NCBI GenBank assembly: GCA_017301975.1
Contig: JAFLEI010000003.1
Location: 221,853-285,852 of the forward strand
DNA length: 64,000 bases
Source: Verrucomicrobiota bacterium
Lineage (GTDB): Bacteria; Verrucomicrobiota; Verrucomicrobiia; Verrucomicrobiales; Verrucomicrobiaceae
Reading direction: 5' to 3'
Positions 1 to 9,343 of the stretch are shown here, in pieces. The translations under genes were made by a program, and so were the position numbers. The first letter of the stretch is position 1, and the number at the start of each line of letters is the position of its first letter. The notes below the pieces were generated by a model, which saw nothing but the letters and a program-made list of their open reading frames with translations, searched no databases and was not told the DNA's origin.

Positions 1-227
1 GCCATGTCGCCAAGCGTTTTCCCTGCCTCGGCCAGTACCTCCTGAACCAGCGGGCGCACATGCAGGATGTGATTGCGTGAGGCCACCTCCGGCACGACTC
101 CCCCATACTGGCGGTGGATTTCAATCTGTGAGGCGATCCGGCTGGCGATCAGTTCGCCCTCCAAAGTACAGATGGCCGCAGCAGTCTCATCGCAGGAGGA
201 TTCAAGGGCGAGCAGGCAGTCGGGCAT
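1..227 (-). CDS. tsaD: tRNA N6-adenosine threonylcarbamoyltransferase TsaD (5' part, runs off the window)
   Basis: Only the first 75 codons are present because the gene leaves the window at base 1. The minus strand from the ATG at 225-227 begins MPDCLLALESSCDETAAAIC, the ASKHA-fold start of the TsaD/Kae1/Gcp family, and continues with a GGVVPEVASRNH segment, whose final His is a metal-binding histidine in this family. TsaD transfers the threonylcarbamoyl group to A37 of ANN-decoding tRNAs together with TsaB and TsaE, and is essentially universal. The reading frame is intact to the edge. Family identification is very secure; the start is the only ATG that fits the family N-terminus. Confidence 0.93.
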   Translation of the reverse strand, partial: MPDCLLALESSCDETAAAICTLEGELIASRIASQIEIHRQYGGVVPEVASRNHILHVRPLVQEVLAEAGKTLGDM

Positions 228-288
228 GGCAGGTTACGAATGGAGCAAAAACGGGAGTCCGGCATCCAGAATCCGGCGTTGAAAGGGT

Positions 289-330
289 AAAAAAAAGCCG
301 CCGTCCCCCGGTTGGGTGGGGAACGGCGGC
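289..330 (-). terminator. Rho-independent terminator (minus strand)
   Basis: Read on the minus strand, this is a GC-rich hairpin: an 8-bp outer stem (323-330 with 297-304) and, after one mismatch, a 4-bp C/G inner stem, followed by a run of eight T. It lies just downstream of the small broken lipoprotein reading frame at 354-482 and upstream of tsaD, so it should insulate the two. Confidence 0.8.
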
Positions 331-353
331 GCAGATGTCAGTTTCCTGTCAGA

Positions 354-482
354 TTAGTGCTTGTGACCGTCTTCGCAGTCGGCCTTCGCTTTGGCGTCGC
401 ACTTCGCACATGCCTTCTTAGCTGGAACAGGATGCATGAAGCATCACGGACGCAGCGACAGAACAATGGCAAGACGGATCAT
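354..482 (-). pseudogene. apparently disrupted small Cys/Lys-rich lipoprotein
   Basis: On the minus strand an ATG at 480-482 opens MIRLAIVLSL, a lipoprotein-like signal start, then hits an in-frame TGA at 444-446. The same frame resumes with an ATG at 435-437 and reads MHPVPAKKACAKCDAKAKAD, ending HKH at a TAA at 354-356. The intervening stretch in another frame reads ASVMLHASC, a credible lipobox. A spliced reading (signal start, lipobox, CxxC/Lys-rich tail) would resemble the intact mini-lipoprotein at 533-637. This suggests two compensating indels or sequence errors. Alternatively only the 27-residue downstream frame is made. The strong terminator just downstream supports a real transcription unit. 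Confidence 0.4.
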
Positions 483-532
483 GAATGATCACACGTAAGT
501 TACACAATCAGCCGCGTTTGGCGGCGGACTGC

Positions 533-637
533 TTACTTGCCGGTCTGCATTGGTGGTGGTGGTGGCGGCGGAGCTGGCTGCTGGCAAGCGGAGAGGACGG
601 CGGAAGCCGCGATGAGGGTGAGGATAGCGATTTTCAT
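533..637 (-). CDS. 34-residue proline-rich mini-lipoprotein
   Basis: The minus-strand ATG at 635-637 opens a 34-residue frame: a hydrophobic signal peptide ending in the lipobox LSAC, then QQPA, seven consecutive prolines and MQTGK. After signal peptidase II processing only about 17 residues would remain, similar in scale to entericidin-type lipoproteins. It would be a membrane-anchored envelope peptide; I know no specific function. It follows the same signal/lipobox plan as the broken frame at 354-482, so the two may be paralogues. The small size lowers certainty, but lipobox and start fit well. Confidence 0.6.
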   Translation of the reverse strand: MKIAILTLIAASAVLSACQQPAPPPPPPPMQTGK

Positions 638-827
638 GTGTGTGGGTGTTAACCTGTTTGATTAAGCTTCCCATCCACCAGACTCCTGGCAGCGGGATTT
701 TTCGAGATTAACGACAACTTCTGTTTTTGCAAACAGCCAAATGCATTCTCTGCGAAAACGCGCATGGGAGGCATAAGAAAGGGGATGCTTGGGACTACCA
801 TAATGTCAGGCTGTGGTTTGACGAGAA

Positions 828-1025
828 TCAACCGTATGGCCCGCTCTCTCCCAATCCATAAGCTGTGCCCCATACCTCGCCGTCGTCTTCGGTGAAGAGG
901 ATGCGCAGCGGGCGGCAGCAGACTTCGCAGTCGTAGTCCACATCGCACGGCACCTCCGTACAAGAGGGAGCGGGCACCTCAAACTCTTGAAAACAACTGG
1001 GACAGGTGACGGGTGTGGTATGCAT
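828..1025 (-). CDS. CPXCG-motif cysteine-rich small protein
   Basis: A 65-residue acidic protein with two cysteine pairs: CPSC at residues 8-11 and CEVCC near residue 33, followed by RPL. This matches the widespread CPXCG-motif family (CPxCG, about 25 residues, then DCEVCCRPI), presumed to bind zinc; its role is unknown. The ATG at 1023-1025 is preferred over an upstream TTG at 1035-1037 because the family starts close to the first CPxC pair. It is monocistronic between the mini-lipoprotein and the large propeller gene. Family assignment is good; function is not established. Confidence 0.8.
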   Translation of the reverse strand: MHTTPVTCPSCFQEFEVPAPSCTEVPCDVDYDCEVCCRPLRILFTEDDGEVWGTAYGLGESGPYG

Positions 1026-1139
1026 TATTGATAACAAGGAAACGCACTTCAGGGCGCCTGTGTATGCAGCTTTATAGTTTCGCTAACAAGGGAACTTCCG
1101 GGTATGTTTGCGGCCATAACTCATGACGTGAATTGCATA

Positions 1140-1158
1140 AATCAGGGATTCCCTGATT
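1140..1158. repeat. 19-bp perfect dyad AATCAGGGATTCCCTGATT
   Basis: A 9-bp perfect inverted repeat around a single central base sits one base beyond the stop codon of the propeller gene at 1160-3997. A one-base loop makes it a poor hairpin but a good protein-binding dyad; it could also act as a 3' end signal. No T-run follows on the minus strand. Confidence 0.45.
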
Positions 1159-1159
1159 T

Positions 1160-3997
1160 TCACTTCAACCCTGCCAGATATGCGATGACATCCGCCACTT
1201 CCTGCTCTGTCAGGCCTTGCAGCAGGCCTTCAGGCATCAGTGAAACAGGCTGCCGCTGCCGGCCTTTGATCTGATCATTCCCGATGATTTCTGCCCGACC
1301 GGTGGGAAGTTTGAAGGTGCTGGAGGTTTCACCAGAATGGATTAGAAACCCGTTTTGCACGCTTCCGTTCTTCAAATTGACGGTCCATGTCTCGTAACCT
1401 TGGGCGATGGTTTTGGACGGCCGGTGCAGGCTTTCGAGGATTTGCTCACGCGTCAGCCGTGCGCCCACCTTGCTGAGGTCAGGGCCAAAGTCGCGGCCAG
1501 CTCCATTGAAGATATGGCAGGCCAGGCAGGTGGCCAGTTTTCCCGTCATGCTGAGGAGCTCGCCGCCACGCTTTGCATCACCTTGGACGGCGAGGAGCTT
1601 TTTCTCATCGATATTCATGCCGAGGGTCATCACCCGCTGGTCGGGTGGCAGGAAGCGCTCAAACAAGGAGGTGATGTTCGGATCGCCACTGGCCATCGCG
1701 GCTTTGATTGCGGCCTCTCGTCGGGGCAGAGGGATTTGTTCATTGGATACCGCCATCATCAAATGGGCCGGAGAACTGCGGAACCAGTGCAGGGGATCAG
1801 CATTGATCCGATATTCGTTTTCCGGATGCTTGCCGGAGAGCAGCTCGGCCTCATATTCGGAGTCACCTTTCTGAAGCTCGTCCTCCATGCTGACATAGCT
1901 TTCTGCAGGGCCTTTCCTGGGATAGATGCCCGAGATCCAGTTCCACAGCAGCCGCAGGCCGTGGGGGGCAGGGTCGCGCGCACCGATCATCGGCATGTGC
2001 CCGCTGCCTGTGCGTGCGATGCGCTGAAACAGTAGGCTGCGATGCGGGGCCCATGGATAGACCACGGCGGGGTCACTGATGCCGAAATCTCCTCGGGTCG
2101 GCTTCTCGTAGATCAGCATCGTGTCCGCGGTGGGCAGGTCAAAATTCACCATCAGCGGCACGCTGCCGCCGCCATGCCTGCGGTGGCAGTGGGCGCAGTT
2201 TGCATGCAGCCAGGAGCGCGCGCGTGTTTCCAAGGCTGCTTTTTCGTCATGGCTGGACACGAGGTGGTCGGGCAGCCGTTCCAGAAAGGGGCCGTCAAAA
2301 ATTTCATGCACATTGGCCGGCCTTTTGCCGCTGATGCGCACGAGCTGATCCGGCTGAAATCCCAGGGCAAAGCCGCTCCAGTTGGTGTGGCAGCGGGCGC
2401 ATTCGGCACGGCCATGAATGCGCCAGGGCTGCTTTTGCACGGTGAACTCTTCGCCATCGGCGGTCACCAATTCGGCGTCCGTGCCTTTATCATTCCAGCG
2501 GTAGGAGTAGCCATTCCAAGTCTCGCCGTCGAAATGCAGGATCTGCGTCTCGATGCGCTGCTGCGTGGCGGGCCAGGTGATGGTGCGGGCGAGCACGGAT
2601 TCGGCGGGCCATTCGACTTTGTAGTTCGGTTTGGCGGGATTGCCGCTGCGGGCTGTCTTGATGCGGCGGCCTTCTGGAAGCGCGATGAAGCGCGTGGCGG
2701 TGGCGCCGTCCTGCCACATCGGCTCCGCAATATCAAAAGGCAGCACGCCTATAGCGGGTGTTTGAGCGGCGGTGTCCTTGAACAAGCCCGTCTCGCTGAG
2801 CTTGTGCGGGAACTGGCTGGGCCTGCCCACGGCGGGGTTTCGCGCCAGGCGGTAGATGCGCGTGTCCTTCTCCCAGTTCATCCAGTAGATCTCGCCGTCC
2901 TCGCTTTGACCAAAGGTGACGATCTTGTGCGGCGTATCGGCGATTTCCTCTCTGCGTGTGACCTGTTTGCCGTCATGCCACAGCGCCCAAATCTTACCAG
3001 TCTCGTAGTCGCCGTAGATGTAGGCATCCTTCAGCTCAGGAAAGCGACTGCCATGGTACACATAACCTCCGGTGATGCTCGCTGCCTCCGTGTGCGGGTG
3101 CGCGGCCACGGGCGGGATAACTGGCTCGGGGCGCTGGGTTTCAGGCTTTATGGGCTGGCTGGCCTCATACGCGCTCCAGCCATGATTGCCACCGCGCTGT
3201 ACCAGATGAATCATCTCCCACAGCTCCCAGCCGACATCGCCGCACCACAGGCGGCCTTGGGCATCGAAGCTGATCTTCCACGGATTACGAAATCCAAAGG
3301 CCCAGACCTCGGGCATCGCCCCGGGAGTTTTTAAAAACGGATTGTCCGGCGGAATGCCATAGGCTTTTCCATTCTCCGCGTGATCCACGTCGATGCGCAG
3401 GATGGATGACAGCAGATCGCTGATGTCCTGCCCGGTGTTCAGCGGATCGGGTGGCGAGGGCACCTCGGAGTCTCCCGTGGAGATGTAAAGCATGCCATCG
3501 GGTCCGAATTGCAAGGATGCGCCGTTGTGCCCGCCGCTGCGCCAGGTCAGCAGCACGGTCTCCGATTTGGGATCAAGCACCGGCGGCTCCTGCTGCGTGA
3601 GTTTGAAGCGCGAGAGCTTGGTGCCATCGGGAACTTTGTCGCCGTAGGCATAGCAGAGGAAGACGTGGCCGTTCTCCTTCCACTGCGGATGAAACGCGAT
3701 GCCATACGCGTACTGAAGCTGCGGGTGCTCCGGCTTCAGATCGATGAGCAGGCCTTTGGCTCCGGTGTCCGGTGCATCCGCAAAGCTCCAGATTTTGCCG
3801 CCTTTTTCCACCGCCACGAAACGCCGTGCGCCGGGCACGGCGATCATCTCCAGGGCATCCTGAAGCTGGATGGAGGCAAAGGACTGCTCTGCGATGCAGG
3901 GCTTCGGCGCCTCCGGTGAACCATGAACGCGCGACGTGGTCCATTGCGCGTGAATCGTGGTGACTGAGGCGAGGCAGAGGAGTAACACTCGGTGCAT
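1160..3997 (-). CDS. secreted sorbosone/glucose-dehydrogenase-like beta-propeller with three haem-c motifs (PVC type)
   Basis: A 945-residue secreted protein with a signal peptide (about residues 1-17) and a six-bladed PQQ-dependent glucose/sorbosone dehydrogenase-like propeller through about residue 390 (GGHNGASLQFGPDGMLYIS, WAFGFRNPWKISFD). A middle region carries two haem motifs, CARCH and CAHCH, as in SO2930-type dihaem proteins. The C-terminal PVC haem-binding domain has CLACH followed by GPDLSKVG and ends near AYLAGLK. The likely role is periplasmic oxidation of a sugar or alcohol with electron transfer through the fused cytochromes. The substrate cannot be read from sequence. It is transcribed divergently from the secreted protein at 4110. 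Confidence 0.85.
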   Translation of the reverse strand: MHRVLLLCLASVTTIHAQWTTSRVHGSPEAPKPCIAEQSFASIQLQDALEMIAVPGARRFVAVEKGGKIWSFADAPDTGAKGLLIDLKPEHPQLQYAYGIAFHPQWKENGHVFLCYAYGDKVPDGTKLSRFKLTQQEPPVLDPKSETVLLTWRSGGHNGASLQFGPDGMLYISTGDSEVPSPPDPLNTGQDISDLLSSILRIDVDHAENGKAYGIPPDNPFLKTPGAMPEVWAFGFRNPWKISFDAQGRLWCGDVGWELWEMIHLVQRGGNHGWSAYEASQPIKPETQRPEPVIPPVAAHPHTEAASITGGYVYHGSRFPELKDAYIYGDYETGKIWALWHDGKQVTRREEIADTPHKIVTFGQSEDGEIYWMNWEKDTRIYRLARNPAVGRPSQFPHKLSETGLFKDTAAQTPAIGVLPFDIAEPMWQDGATATRFIALPEGRRIKTARSGNPAKPNYKVEWPAESVLARTITWPATQQRIETQILHFDGETWNGYSYRWNDKGTDAELVTADGEEFTVQKQPWRIHGRAECARCHTNWSGFALGFQPDQLVRISGKRPANVHEIFDGPFLERLPDHLVSSHDEKAALETRARSWLHANCAHCHRRHGGGSVPLMVNFDLPTADTMLIYEKPTRGDFGISDPAVVYPWAPHRSLLFQRIARTGSGHMPMIGARDPAPHGLRLLWNWISGIYPRKGPAESYVSMEDELQKGDSEYEAELLSGKHPENEYRINADPLHWFRSSPAHLMMAVSNEQIPLPRREAAIKAAMASGDPNITSLFERFLPPDQRVMTLGMNIDEKKLLAVQGDAKRGGELLSMTGKLATCLACHIFNGAGRDFGPDLSKVGARLTREQILESLHRPSKTIAQGYETWTVNLKNGSVQNGFLIHSGETSSTFKLPTGRAEIIGNDQIKGRQRQPVSLMPEGLLQGLTEQEVADVIAYLAGLK

Positions 3998-4109
3998 GCC
4001 GCATCATGAGATGAACAGGCGTCTTTCGCCAAGCATGAAATGCTCCCCCTTTTTTGGCCGGAGCACTTGCTGCTTGTGCTGGCGCTCACGCCCTTGGTAT
4101 TCTGCCGAC

Positions 4110-4973
4110 ATGCATGTCCCGCTGCGCCTCCTGCTGCCTTTGCTCATCTCCGTTCATCTGAACGCCGCTGACACTTCAGGCGGATCTGTCGACTTGGGAG
4201 CCACCTCACCACTTCGCACGGGCACCGTGCTGAGGGAAAAGCGGGAGGTCCGCGTGCAGGAGGGCAAAGGCCGCATGCAGAAGGCGAACTCGGCCAATGA
4301 CTTCTTCTGCCGCTTCGTTCAGAGCGTCAACCTCGTTCGGCGCCTGCTGGGGACGGACACCGAAGAAGTGCAGGTGCGCGAGATGGTCTGTGAACTGGTC
4401 AATTACAACGGCACCGCCCCGCCTCCGGCCGAGCAAGCCGGGCCATTGGCAGGCAAAACTCTGCGCCTGCGCAAATCCGACGGAAGATGGAAATGCACCA
4501 TGGTCGGAGGAAAGCCCAGCGCAGAGCAGCAGAAGTTCCTCAATGATCTGGCGTTCACCCGGCTGCTGCTGGAAATCCCTGAGGCATGCCTTCTCAACCA
4601 GACCCGTAAACCCGGCGAGACGTGGAAAGTCAGCATCAATGAGTCAGGGGGCAAGGACTACGGCGCGGTGGTCGCGAAGGACATCGAATGCACGCTGGTT
4701 GCCATGGATGAACGTCCCGACGGAGCGCTGGCCACCGTGCATATCGTGGGCAGTTTTACCATGGAGCGGCCGATGAATTATCTCAGCCGCATCGAAGTCG
4801 CTTTTGACATCACTCTCATCCGCCGCCTCTCCGACATGCTGGATGTGAACACCAAGATCTCCGGCAGCCTCAAGAATGTCGCCCAGGTGAATGATGCAGA
4901 CGGCAAGGCGGCGCAGCTTATCCTTGAACTCCCTTACACCCTGGTCCGCACCCAGGCGATCGAGCGCAAATAG
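4110..4973 (+). CDS. secreted protein of unknown function
   Basis: A 287-residue protein with a clear Sec signal peptide ([20 protein letters not shown]), followed by a mixed alpha/beta region with no catalytic motif that I recognise. The frame is open further upstream, but ATG 4110 places the hydrophobic signal at the N-terminus and matches the divergent promoter gap after the propeller gene start at 3997. It precedes a sugar-phosphate-isomerase-like gene by 86 bases on the same strand, so the two may be co-transcribed. No family assigned. Confidence 0.75.
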   Translation: MHVPLRLLLPLLISVHLNAADTSGGSVDLGATSPLRTGTVLREKREVRVQEGKGRMQKANSANDFFCRFVQSVNLVRRLLGTDTEEVQVREMVCELVNYNGTAPPPAEQAGPLAGKTLRLRKSDGRWKCTMVGGKPSAEQQKFLNDLAFTRLLLEIPEACLLNQTRKPGETWKVSINESGGKDYGAVVAKDIECTLVAMDERPDGALATVHIVGSFTMERPMNYLSRIEVAFDITLIRRLSDMLDVNTKISGSLKNVAQVNDADGKAAQLILELPYTLVRTQAIERK

Positions 4974-5059
4974 CGGTGGCTCGAAAAAATCGTCATTCAC
5001 AGTCGACATTCGTCGATTTTTCCCCTTCTTCCCAGCCTCAACTCAACCACACACCCGAC

Positions 5060-6061
5060 ATGCCACGCCCAGTCACTCTCTTCACCGGCCAGTGGGCCGA
5101 TCTTTCCTGCGATACCATGATCCAGAAGGCCAAGGCTTTTGGTTATGACGGTGTCGAACTCGCCTGCTGGGGCGACCACTTCGAAGTGGACAAGGCCGAC
5201 CAGGCCTACTGTGACGACAAGCGCGCCAAGCTGAAGGCCGCAGGAATGCAGTGCCACGCCATCTCCACTCACCTCGTCGGGCAGGCCGTATGCGACAACA
5301 TCGACCCGCGCCACGCTCAGATTCTCCCCGGCCATATCTATGGAGATGGCAATCCGGAAGGCGTCCGTCAGCGTGCCGCTGAAGAGCTCATCAAGACCGC
5401 GCACGCCGCCAAGCGTTTCGGCGTCAGTGTGGTGAACGGCTTCACCGGCAGCAGCATCTGGCACCTTGTTTATTCCTTCCCGCCGAACCTCCCCGGCCAG
5501 ATCGACGCCGGCTACAAAGACTTCGCCAAGCGCTTCACCCCGATCTTCGACGAGTATCAGAAGCTGGGCATCCGCTACGCGCTCGAAGTGCATCCCACCG
5601 AAATCGCTTTCGACATCGCCAGCGCTGAGCGTGCATTGCAGGCGGTCGACTACCATCCTGCCTTCGGTTTCAATTACGACCCGAGCCACTTCGGCTACCA
5701 GGGCGTCGATTACATCAAGTTCCTCTACAAGTTCAGCGACCGCATTTTCCATGTCCACATGAAGGACGTCGCCTGGGGCATCGGTGACGGCACCGCCGGC
5801 GTCTTCGGCGGCCACGTCGATTTCCACAAGCCAAGCCGCTACTGGGACTTCAAGTCCGTGGGCCGTGGCAACATCAACTTTGAGCGCATCATCCGCGCCC
5901 TCAACGACATCGACTACGGCGGCCCGCTGAGCGTCGAGTGGGAAGACGGCGCGATGGATCGCGAGTTCGGCGCCGCCGAATCCGCCGCCTTCGTGAAGAA
6001 GATCGACTTCCCGCCTTCGAAGATCATCTTCGACGCGCAGTTCGCTGAGAACAGCAAGTGA
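5060..6061 (+). CDS. sugar phosphate isomerase/epimerase (xylose-isomerase-like TIM barrel)
   Basis: A 333-residue cytoplasmic AP-endonuclease-2/xylose-isomerase-like TIM barrel. Visible features are [13 protein letters not shown] near the N-terminus, [13 protein letters not shown] (metal-ligand Glu and His), [23 protein letters not shown] and a late LSVEWEDG glutamate, giving the usual Glu/Asp/His/Glu metal set. Such proteins typically isomerise or epimerise keto-sugars or inositol derivatives; the exact substrate is unknown. ATG 5060 is chosen because the barrel begins immediately after [13 protein letters not shown] strong terminator follows at 6112. Confidence 0.9.
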   Translation: MPRPVTLFTGQWADLSCDTMIQKAKAFGYDGVELACWGDHFEVDKADQAYCDDKRAKLKAAGMQCHAISTHLVGQAVCDNIDPRHAQILPGHIYGDGNPEGVRQRAAEELIKTAHAAKRFGVSVVNGFTGSSIWHLVYSFPPNLPGQIDAGYKDFAKRFTPIFDEYQKLGIRYALEVHPTEIAFDIASAERALQAVDYHPAFGFNYDPSHFGYQGVDYIKFLYKFSDRIFHVHMKDVAWGIGDGTAGVFGGHVDFHKPSRYWDFKSVGRGNINFERIIRALNDIDYGGPLSVEWEDGAMDREFGAAESAAFVKKIDFPPSKIIFDAQFAENSK

Positions 6062-6111
6062 GCTGATGTCAGGCTCTCGGGTCCGACGACAGAAATCATC
6101 CTTCAAGATCT

Positions 6112-6146
6112 ACAGGCCGGGGAGCAGTTCCCGGCCTGTTTTTTTT
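6112..6146 (+). terminator. Rho-independent terminator
   Basis: A perfect 10-bp stem (acaggccggg at 6112-6121 with cccggcctgt at 6130-6139) is followed by a run of eight T. It ends the isomerase/epimerase transcript. Confidence 0.93.
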
Positions 6147-6334
6147 GGCAGGAAGGGATCAGTTCGCAAGGTCACTGGCATCATCGTGCTTGCCGCTACA
6201 AGCTTGGTCATGCCCATGTCTATTCATCCGCTTCAGCGGAAAAAGTCGGTAACCCTCAAACTCAAATGTCGTTAGTAAGCAGTTGGGCTGCTGGCTCAGT
6301 CGGGCTGCAGTCACAAATGATTCCAACCACTGCC

Positions 6335-6748
6335 ATGAAGACAAAACTGATCACCACCGCTGTCATCGCACTCTTCTCGTCCAGCCTCCTGGCACAGGAG
6401 CCGGATGCGAAAATCATCGCAAAGCTCACCGAGATTGTCCAAATTCGGGAGCAGCTCGTCGAAATTGAGCAGGCTCTGCACACCTCGGGCCGGGATGCCG
6501 CTGGAAATGGATCGGAGGTGGAGGTAGCCCAAGTCGAACTGGCTGAGGCGCGGGTCGATCTCGCTCGTGAAAAGGGACAACGTGATGCCCTGATCGCCGC
6601 GCTCCAGGATCTTGTGGCTGCGAATGAGCGCCGGGTGGAGTGGGCCAAAAGAATGAAAGATCTCGCCCGCGTGTCTGACGTGGAGATCAAGCGGGCGCAA
6701 GCAGAGCTGCTGAAGGCGCAGGTCCGTTTGTTGCACGAGCAAAAGTGA
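6335..6748 (+). CDS. small secreted coiled-coil protein
   Basis: A 137-residue protein with a Sec signal peptide (MKTKLITTAVIALFSSSLLA, cleavage near AQEPD), followed by almost uninterrupted charged helix with heptad spacing from about residue 25 to the end (QIREQLVEIEQAL, VELAEARVDLAREK, AQAELLKAQVRLLHEQ). The heptads resemble the alpha-hairpins of efflux or periplasmic adaptor proteins, but no lipoyl or barrel part is present. It converges with the ceramidase-like gene 16 bases downstream. Function unknown; ATG 6335 is selected by the signal peptide. Confidence 0.7.
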   Translation: MKTKLITTAVIALFSSSLLAQEPDAKIIAKLTEIVQIREQLVEIEQALHTSGRDAAGNGSEVEVAQVELAEARVDLAREKGQRDALIAALQDLVAANERRVEWAKRMKDLARVSDVEIKRAQAELLKAQVRLLHEQK

Positions 6749-6764
6749 AGCTGGCCCGGTTGTT

Positions 6765-8123
6765 TTACTCCACCGCTTTCCGCAGCTCCATCACAGTGTT
6801 GACAATATTCTCCTCCGTCTTGTCGCTCCAGCGCGTGGGGTGGCTGCCGTAGATCATGGCACCGCCGCCTTCGTAGCCGCCTTCCTGCCAGATGCGCAAG
6901 CTGGGGATGTAGGCCATGACGTCGTTGGTGTAGCCGCTGACCCAGACGATGGGATCTTTGATGTCCTGCTTGAGGCGGAGTGAGTAATCCACCACCACTT
7001 CACCGCCGAGCGTGACCCAGGTGAAATCGTTGCCGAGACGCAGCACCTGCACGGGATAGGGATACGTGGCGGGCAGCTGACCTTCATCGGCGATGCGCTG
7101 CAAAAGGCGCGTGCCATGAGTGACCAGATATTTGTTCGAGGACTTTTGTTCTTCGACGAGTTGCTCCCGGGTGGGCAGCTTGTCATAGGCCAGCGGGATC
7201 TCACGATACGCGGCACGGATGGGGCCCTTGAGGCGCTGCATGTGGGTTTCCAGTGCTGCCTGCACGGAAGTGGCGAGTGATTTGCCGTGCGTCTGAGCCA
7301 GTTCCATGGTTCGGCGCGGGTAGGGGTTCTGATCGCCACTGCAACCATTCGCAAACATCGCCACCGCATCGGGATGCGCTTTTTGGATCTCCTGCTGCGC
7401 ATAGCCCGCGTAGTCGCCGCTGAATTTTTGATGACCCAGCACGGTGCAATGGCAGGAGTATCCAAAGATGATCGCGATGTCCTTGCCCTCCGCCGTGCTG
7501 GCTTTCAGCACCGGCACCGTTTGATCCACCGGGCCTTTCGGATTCGGGAAATTGTTCCAGCCGCCTTTGCCATCGGGGGTGCGGCGGTTCATCGAAACAC
7601 CGTAGCGCGCAGTGCTGTAATCCAGATGCGCCGGCACAGATTTCTGAAGGGCTGAGCCCACCAGCCGCACCAGCGTGTCTTCCAACTGCGCCGTGTATTC
7701 CGCCGCTTCCTTCTCACGCAGCGCCAGATCATCCGCGCCGTGAATCTTGCTTGTGCGCAGTTCAGGTCCGCTGTGCGTGTGCGAAGCGTTGATCGCGAGA
7801 TTGGCCGGTTCGATGCCATGTTCTTTTTTCACCCGTTCAGCGACAGCAAGGCGCAGGTTCCTCGGCACACCGATCAAATCCATGGTGATGAGAACGAAGC
7901 GCCCGCCTGCCTGATCCGTGAGCACCAATGCTTTCGCGAACAAATCCAGCTCCACACCTTCGGAGGGTTTGGTGCGTGATGCATAACCAGCCATCCACAT
8001 GGGTTTCTCCGGTGTGATCTTTGACGATGCAGCACCCGCCTTCCACGCAGGCGCTTCGGTAACGGGTGCGGCGGCGATGACGAAGACGGCAAGGAGGATG
8101 GGCATCCAGAGTTTCATGCCCAT
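6765..8123 (-). CDS. neutral/alkaline ceramidase-like secreted hydrolase
   Basis: A 452-residue protein with an N-terminal signal peptide and the neutral/alkaline non-lysosomal ceramidase N-terminal fold. AGAASSKITPEKPMWMAGY opens the domain, INASHTHSGP holds the zinc-binding histidines, and FGYSCHCTVLG plus FANGCSGDQNP mark the active-site side. In Verrucomicrobia and Planctomycetes such proteins are common and rarely act on ceramide, so the substrate is uncertain. The ATG at 8121-8123 overlaps the upstream TAA by one base (TAATG); an ATG six bases further in (8115-8117) is equally plausible. It is the second gene of a two-gene operon with the PQQ-like propeller. Confidence 0.85.
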   Translation of the reverse strand: MGMKLWMPILLAVFVIAAAPVTEAPAWKAGAASSKITPEKPMWMAGYASRTKPSEGVELDLFAKALVLTDQAGGRFVLITMDLIGVPRNLRLAVAERVKKEHGIEPANLAINASHTHSGPELRTSKIHGADDLALREKEAAEYTAQLEDTLVRLVGSALQKSVPAHLDYSTARYGVSMNRRTPDGKGGWNNFPNPKGPVDQTVPVLKASTAEGKDIAIIFGYSCHCTVLGHQKFSGDYAGYAQQEIQKAHPDAVAMFANGCSGDQNPYPRRTMELAQTHGKSLATSVQAALETHMQRLKGPIRAAYREIPLAYDKLPTREQLVEEQKSSNKYLVTHGTRLLQRIADEGQLPATYPYPVQVLRLGNDFTWVTLGGEVVVDYSLRLKQDIKDPIVWVSGYTNDVMAYIPSLRIWQEGGYEGGGAMIYGSHPTRWSDKTEENIVNTVMELRKAVE

Positions 8124-9343
8124 TACCAAAGCCGCCAGGCCGACAATTCTTTATCGCTGCGTGCAAATACCTTGTTTCCCGCGAATGCCGGATGCGCCCA
8201 GGTTTTGCCGATGACCTGCCAGCGGGCAAGTTCCTCGCACTTTTCCGGCTTCAGCGAGACATAGACCAGTTCACCGCTGGCGTTGAGAAGGACGGCGAGG
8301 TTGGTTGATTCCCGCATCCATACCAGGCTCATCTGGGGATTGCTGTCCTTTGGTGCCAGCGTGTTGTCGTCGCTCCAGAGAATTCTGCCTGTCTTGAGTT
8401 CGAAAGCCTGGAGGCCGCGGGTTTTGTCGAGCATGTAAACAATGCCGTCTTTGAACAAGGGAGCTGACATGAGACCGCAGATTCCGGTTTGATTTTCCCA
8501 CAGCAGCGTGGCGCTCTTTTCGAGTTGAAGCGCCTTTGCACCGTGCCAGTAGCCCGAGACGAGAAGAATACCGTCATGATAGAGCGGTTGCGCGATGCTG
8601 ACGCCATACGTGATCTTGTATGGAAAGAGCCAGTTCACCTGACCGCTGTCTGGATTGAGACTCTGCACATGCTCCGGTCCCCATGCGATCAGCTGACGCG
8701 TGCCCGCATGCGAGATGATCTCTGGCGTGCAGTAACCCGCTGGATCTGGGCCGCCACGCCAGACTTCTTCGCCGGTTGTTTTGTCCAAGGCGATGACTGA
8801 GCCAGCTTTCGCTCCGACATGCAGCAGCACTCGATTCCCATCGACCACGGGCGAAGCTGCAAAACCCCACGTCGGAATCTTTGCCCCGAAGGTTTTGACC
8901 GTGTCCACTTGCCACATCACCTGGCCAGTCACAGCATCGAGACATAAAGCCACGCCCGTCGCACCCAAGGCGTACGCCTTGCCATCGGTAATATTCACCG
9001 ATGAACGCGGCCCGGTCCCATATTCCATGCTGCCATAGCTGACCTCCCAGCTGTGCTGCCAGATATTTGTGCCGCTCTCAGCATCGAAGCACAGAAGGCG
9101 TTCGGCCTCTTTGGGCGTCTTGAGCCGGTCCATCACATACACCCGTCCGTTGATTGTTGTGACACCGCCGAACCCGGCGCTGATCTCTTTTTTCCAAAGT
9201 CTTTCAGGCTCTTTCCTGGCAAAGTCCGCAGGGATGTCCTTCGGATTCCAGCCTCCATCCGCATTCGGCCCACGCCAGCGCGGCCAGTCCTCAGCTGCGA
9301 ATGCAAGGTTTGAAACCAGAAAAGCCACAAAAAATTTCTTCAT
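8123..9343 (-). CDS. secreted PQQ-binding-like beta-propeller protein
   Basis: A 406-residue protein with a signal peptide (MKKFFVAFLVSNLAFA) and mature start AEDWPRWRGPNADG, the standard opening of the PVC PQQ-like (BamB/WD40-like) family. Repeated blade motifs such as LCFDAESGTNIWQ, LCLDAVTGQVMW and IALDKTTGEEVW follow. Predicted periplasmic; it may be a binding or scaffold propeller rather than an enzyme, since no dehydrogenase active-site motif is obvious. It is first in an operon with the ceramidase-like gene and divergent from tex. Confidence 0.85.
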   Translation of the reverse strand: MKKFFVAFLVSNLAFAAEDWPRWRGPNADGGWNPKDIPADFARKEPERLWKKEISAGFGGVTTINGRVYVMDRLKTPKEAERLLCFDAESGTNIWQHSWEVSYGSMEYGTGPRSSVNITDGKAYALGATGVALCLDAVTGQVMWQVDTVKTFGAKIPTWGFAASPVVDGNRVLLHVGAKAGSVIALDKTTGEEVWRGGPDPAGYCTPEIISHAGTRQLIAWGPEHVQSLNPDSGQVNWLFPYKITYGVSIAQPLYHDGILLVSGYWHGAKALQLEKSATLLWENQTGICGLMSAPLFKDGIVYMLDKTRGLQAFELKTGRILWSDDNTLAPKDSNPQMSLVWMRESTNLAVLLNASGELVYVSLKPEKCEELARWQVIGKTWAHPAFAGNKVFARSDKELSAWRLW

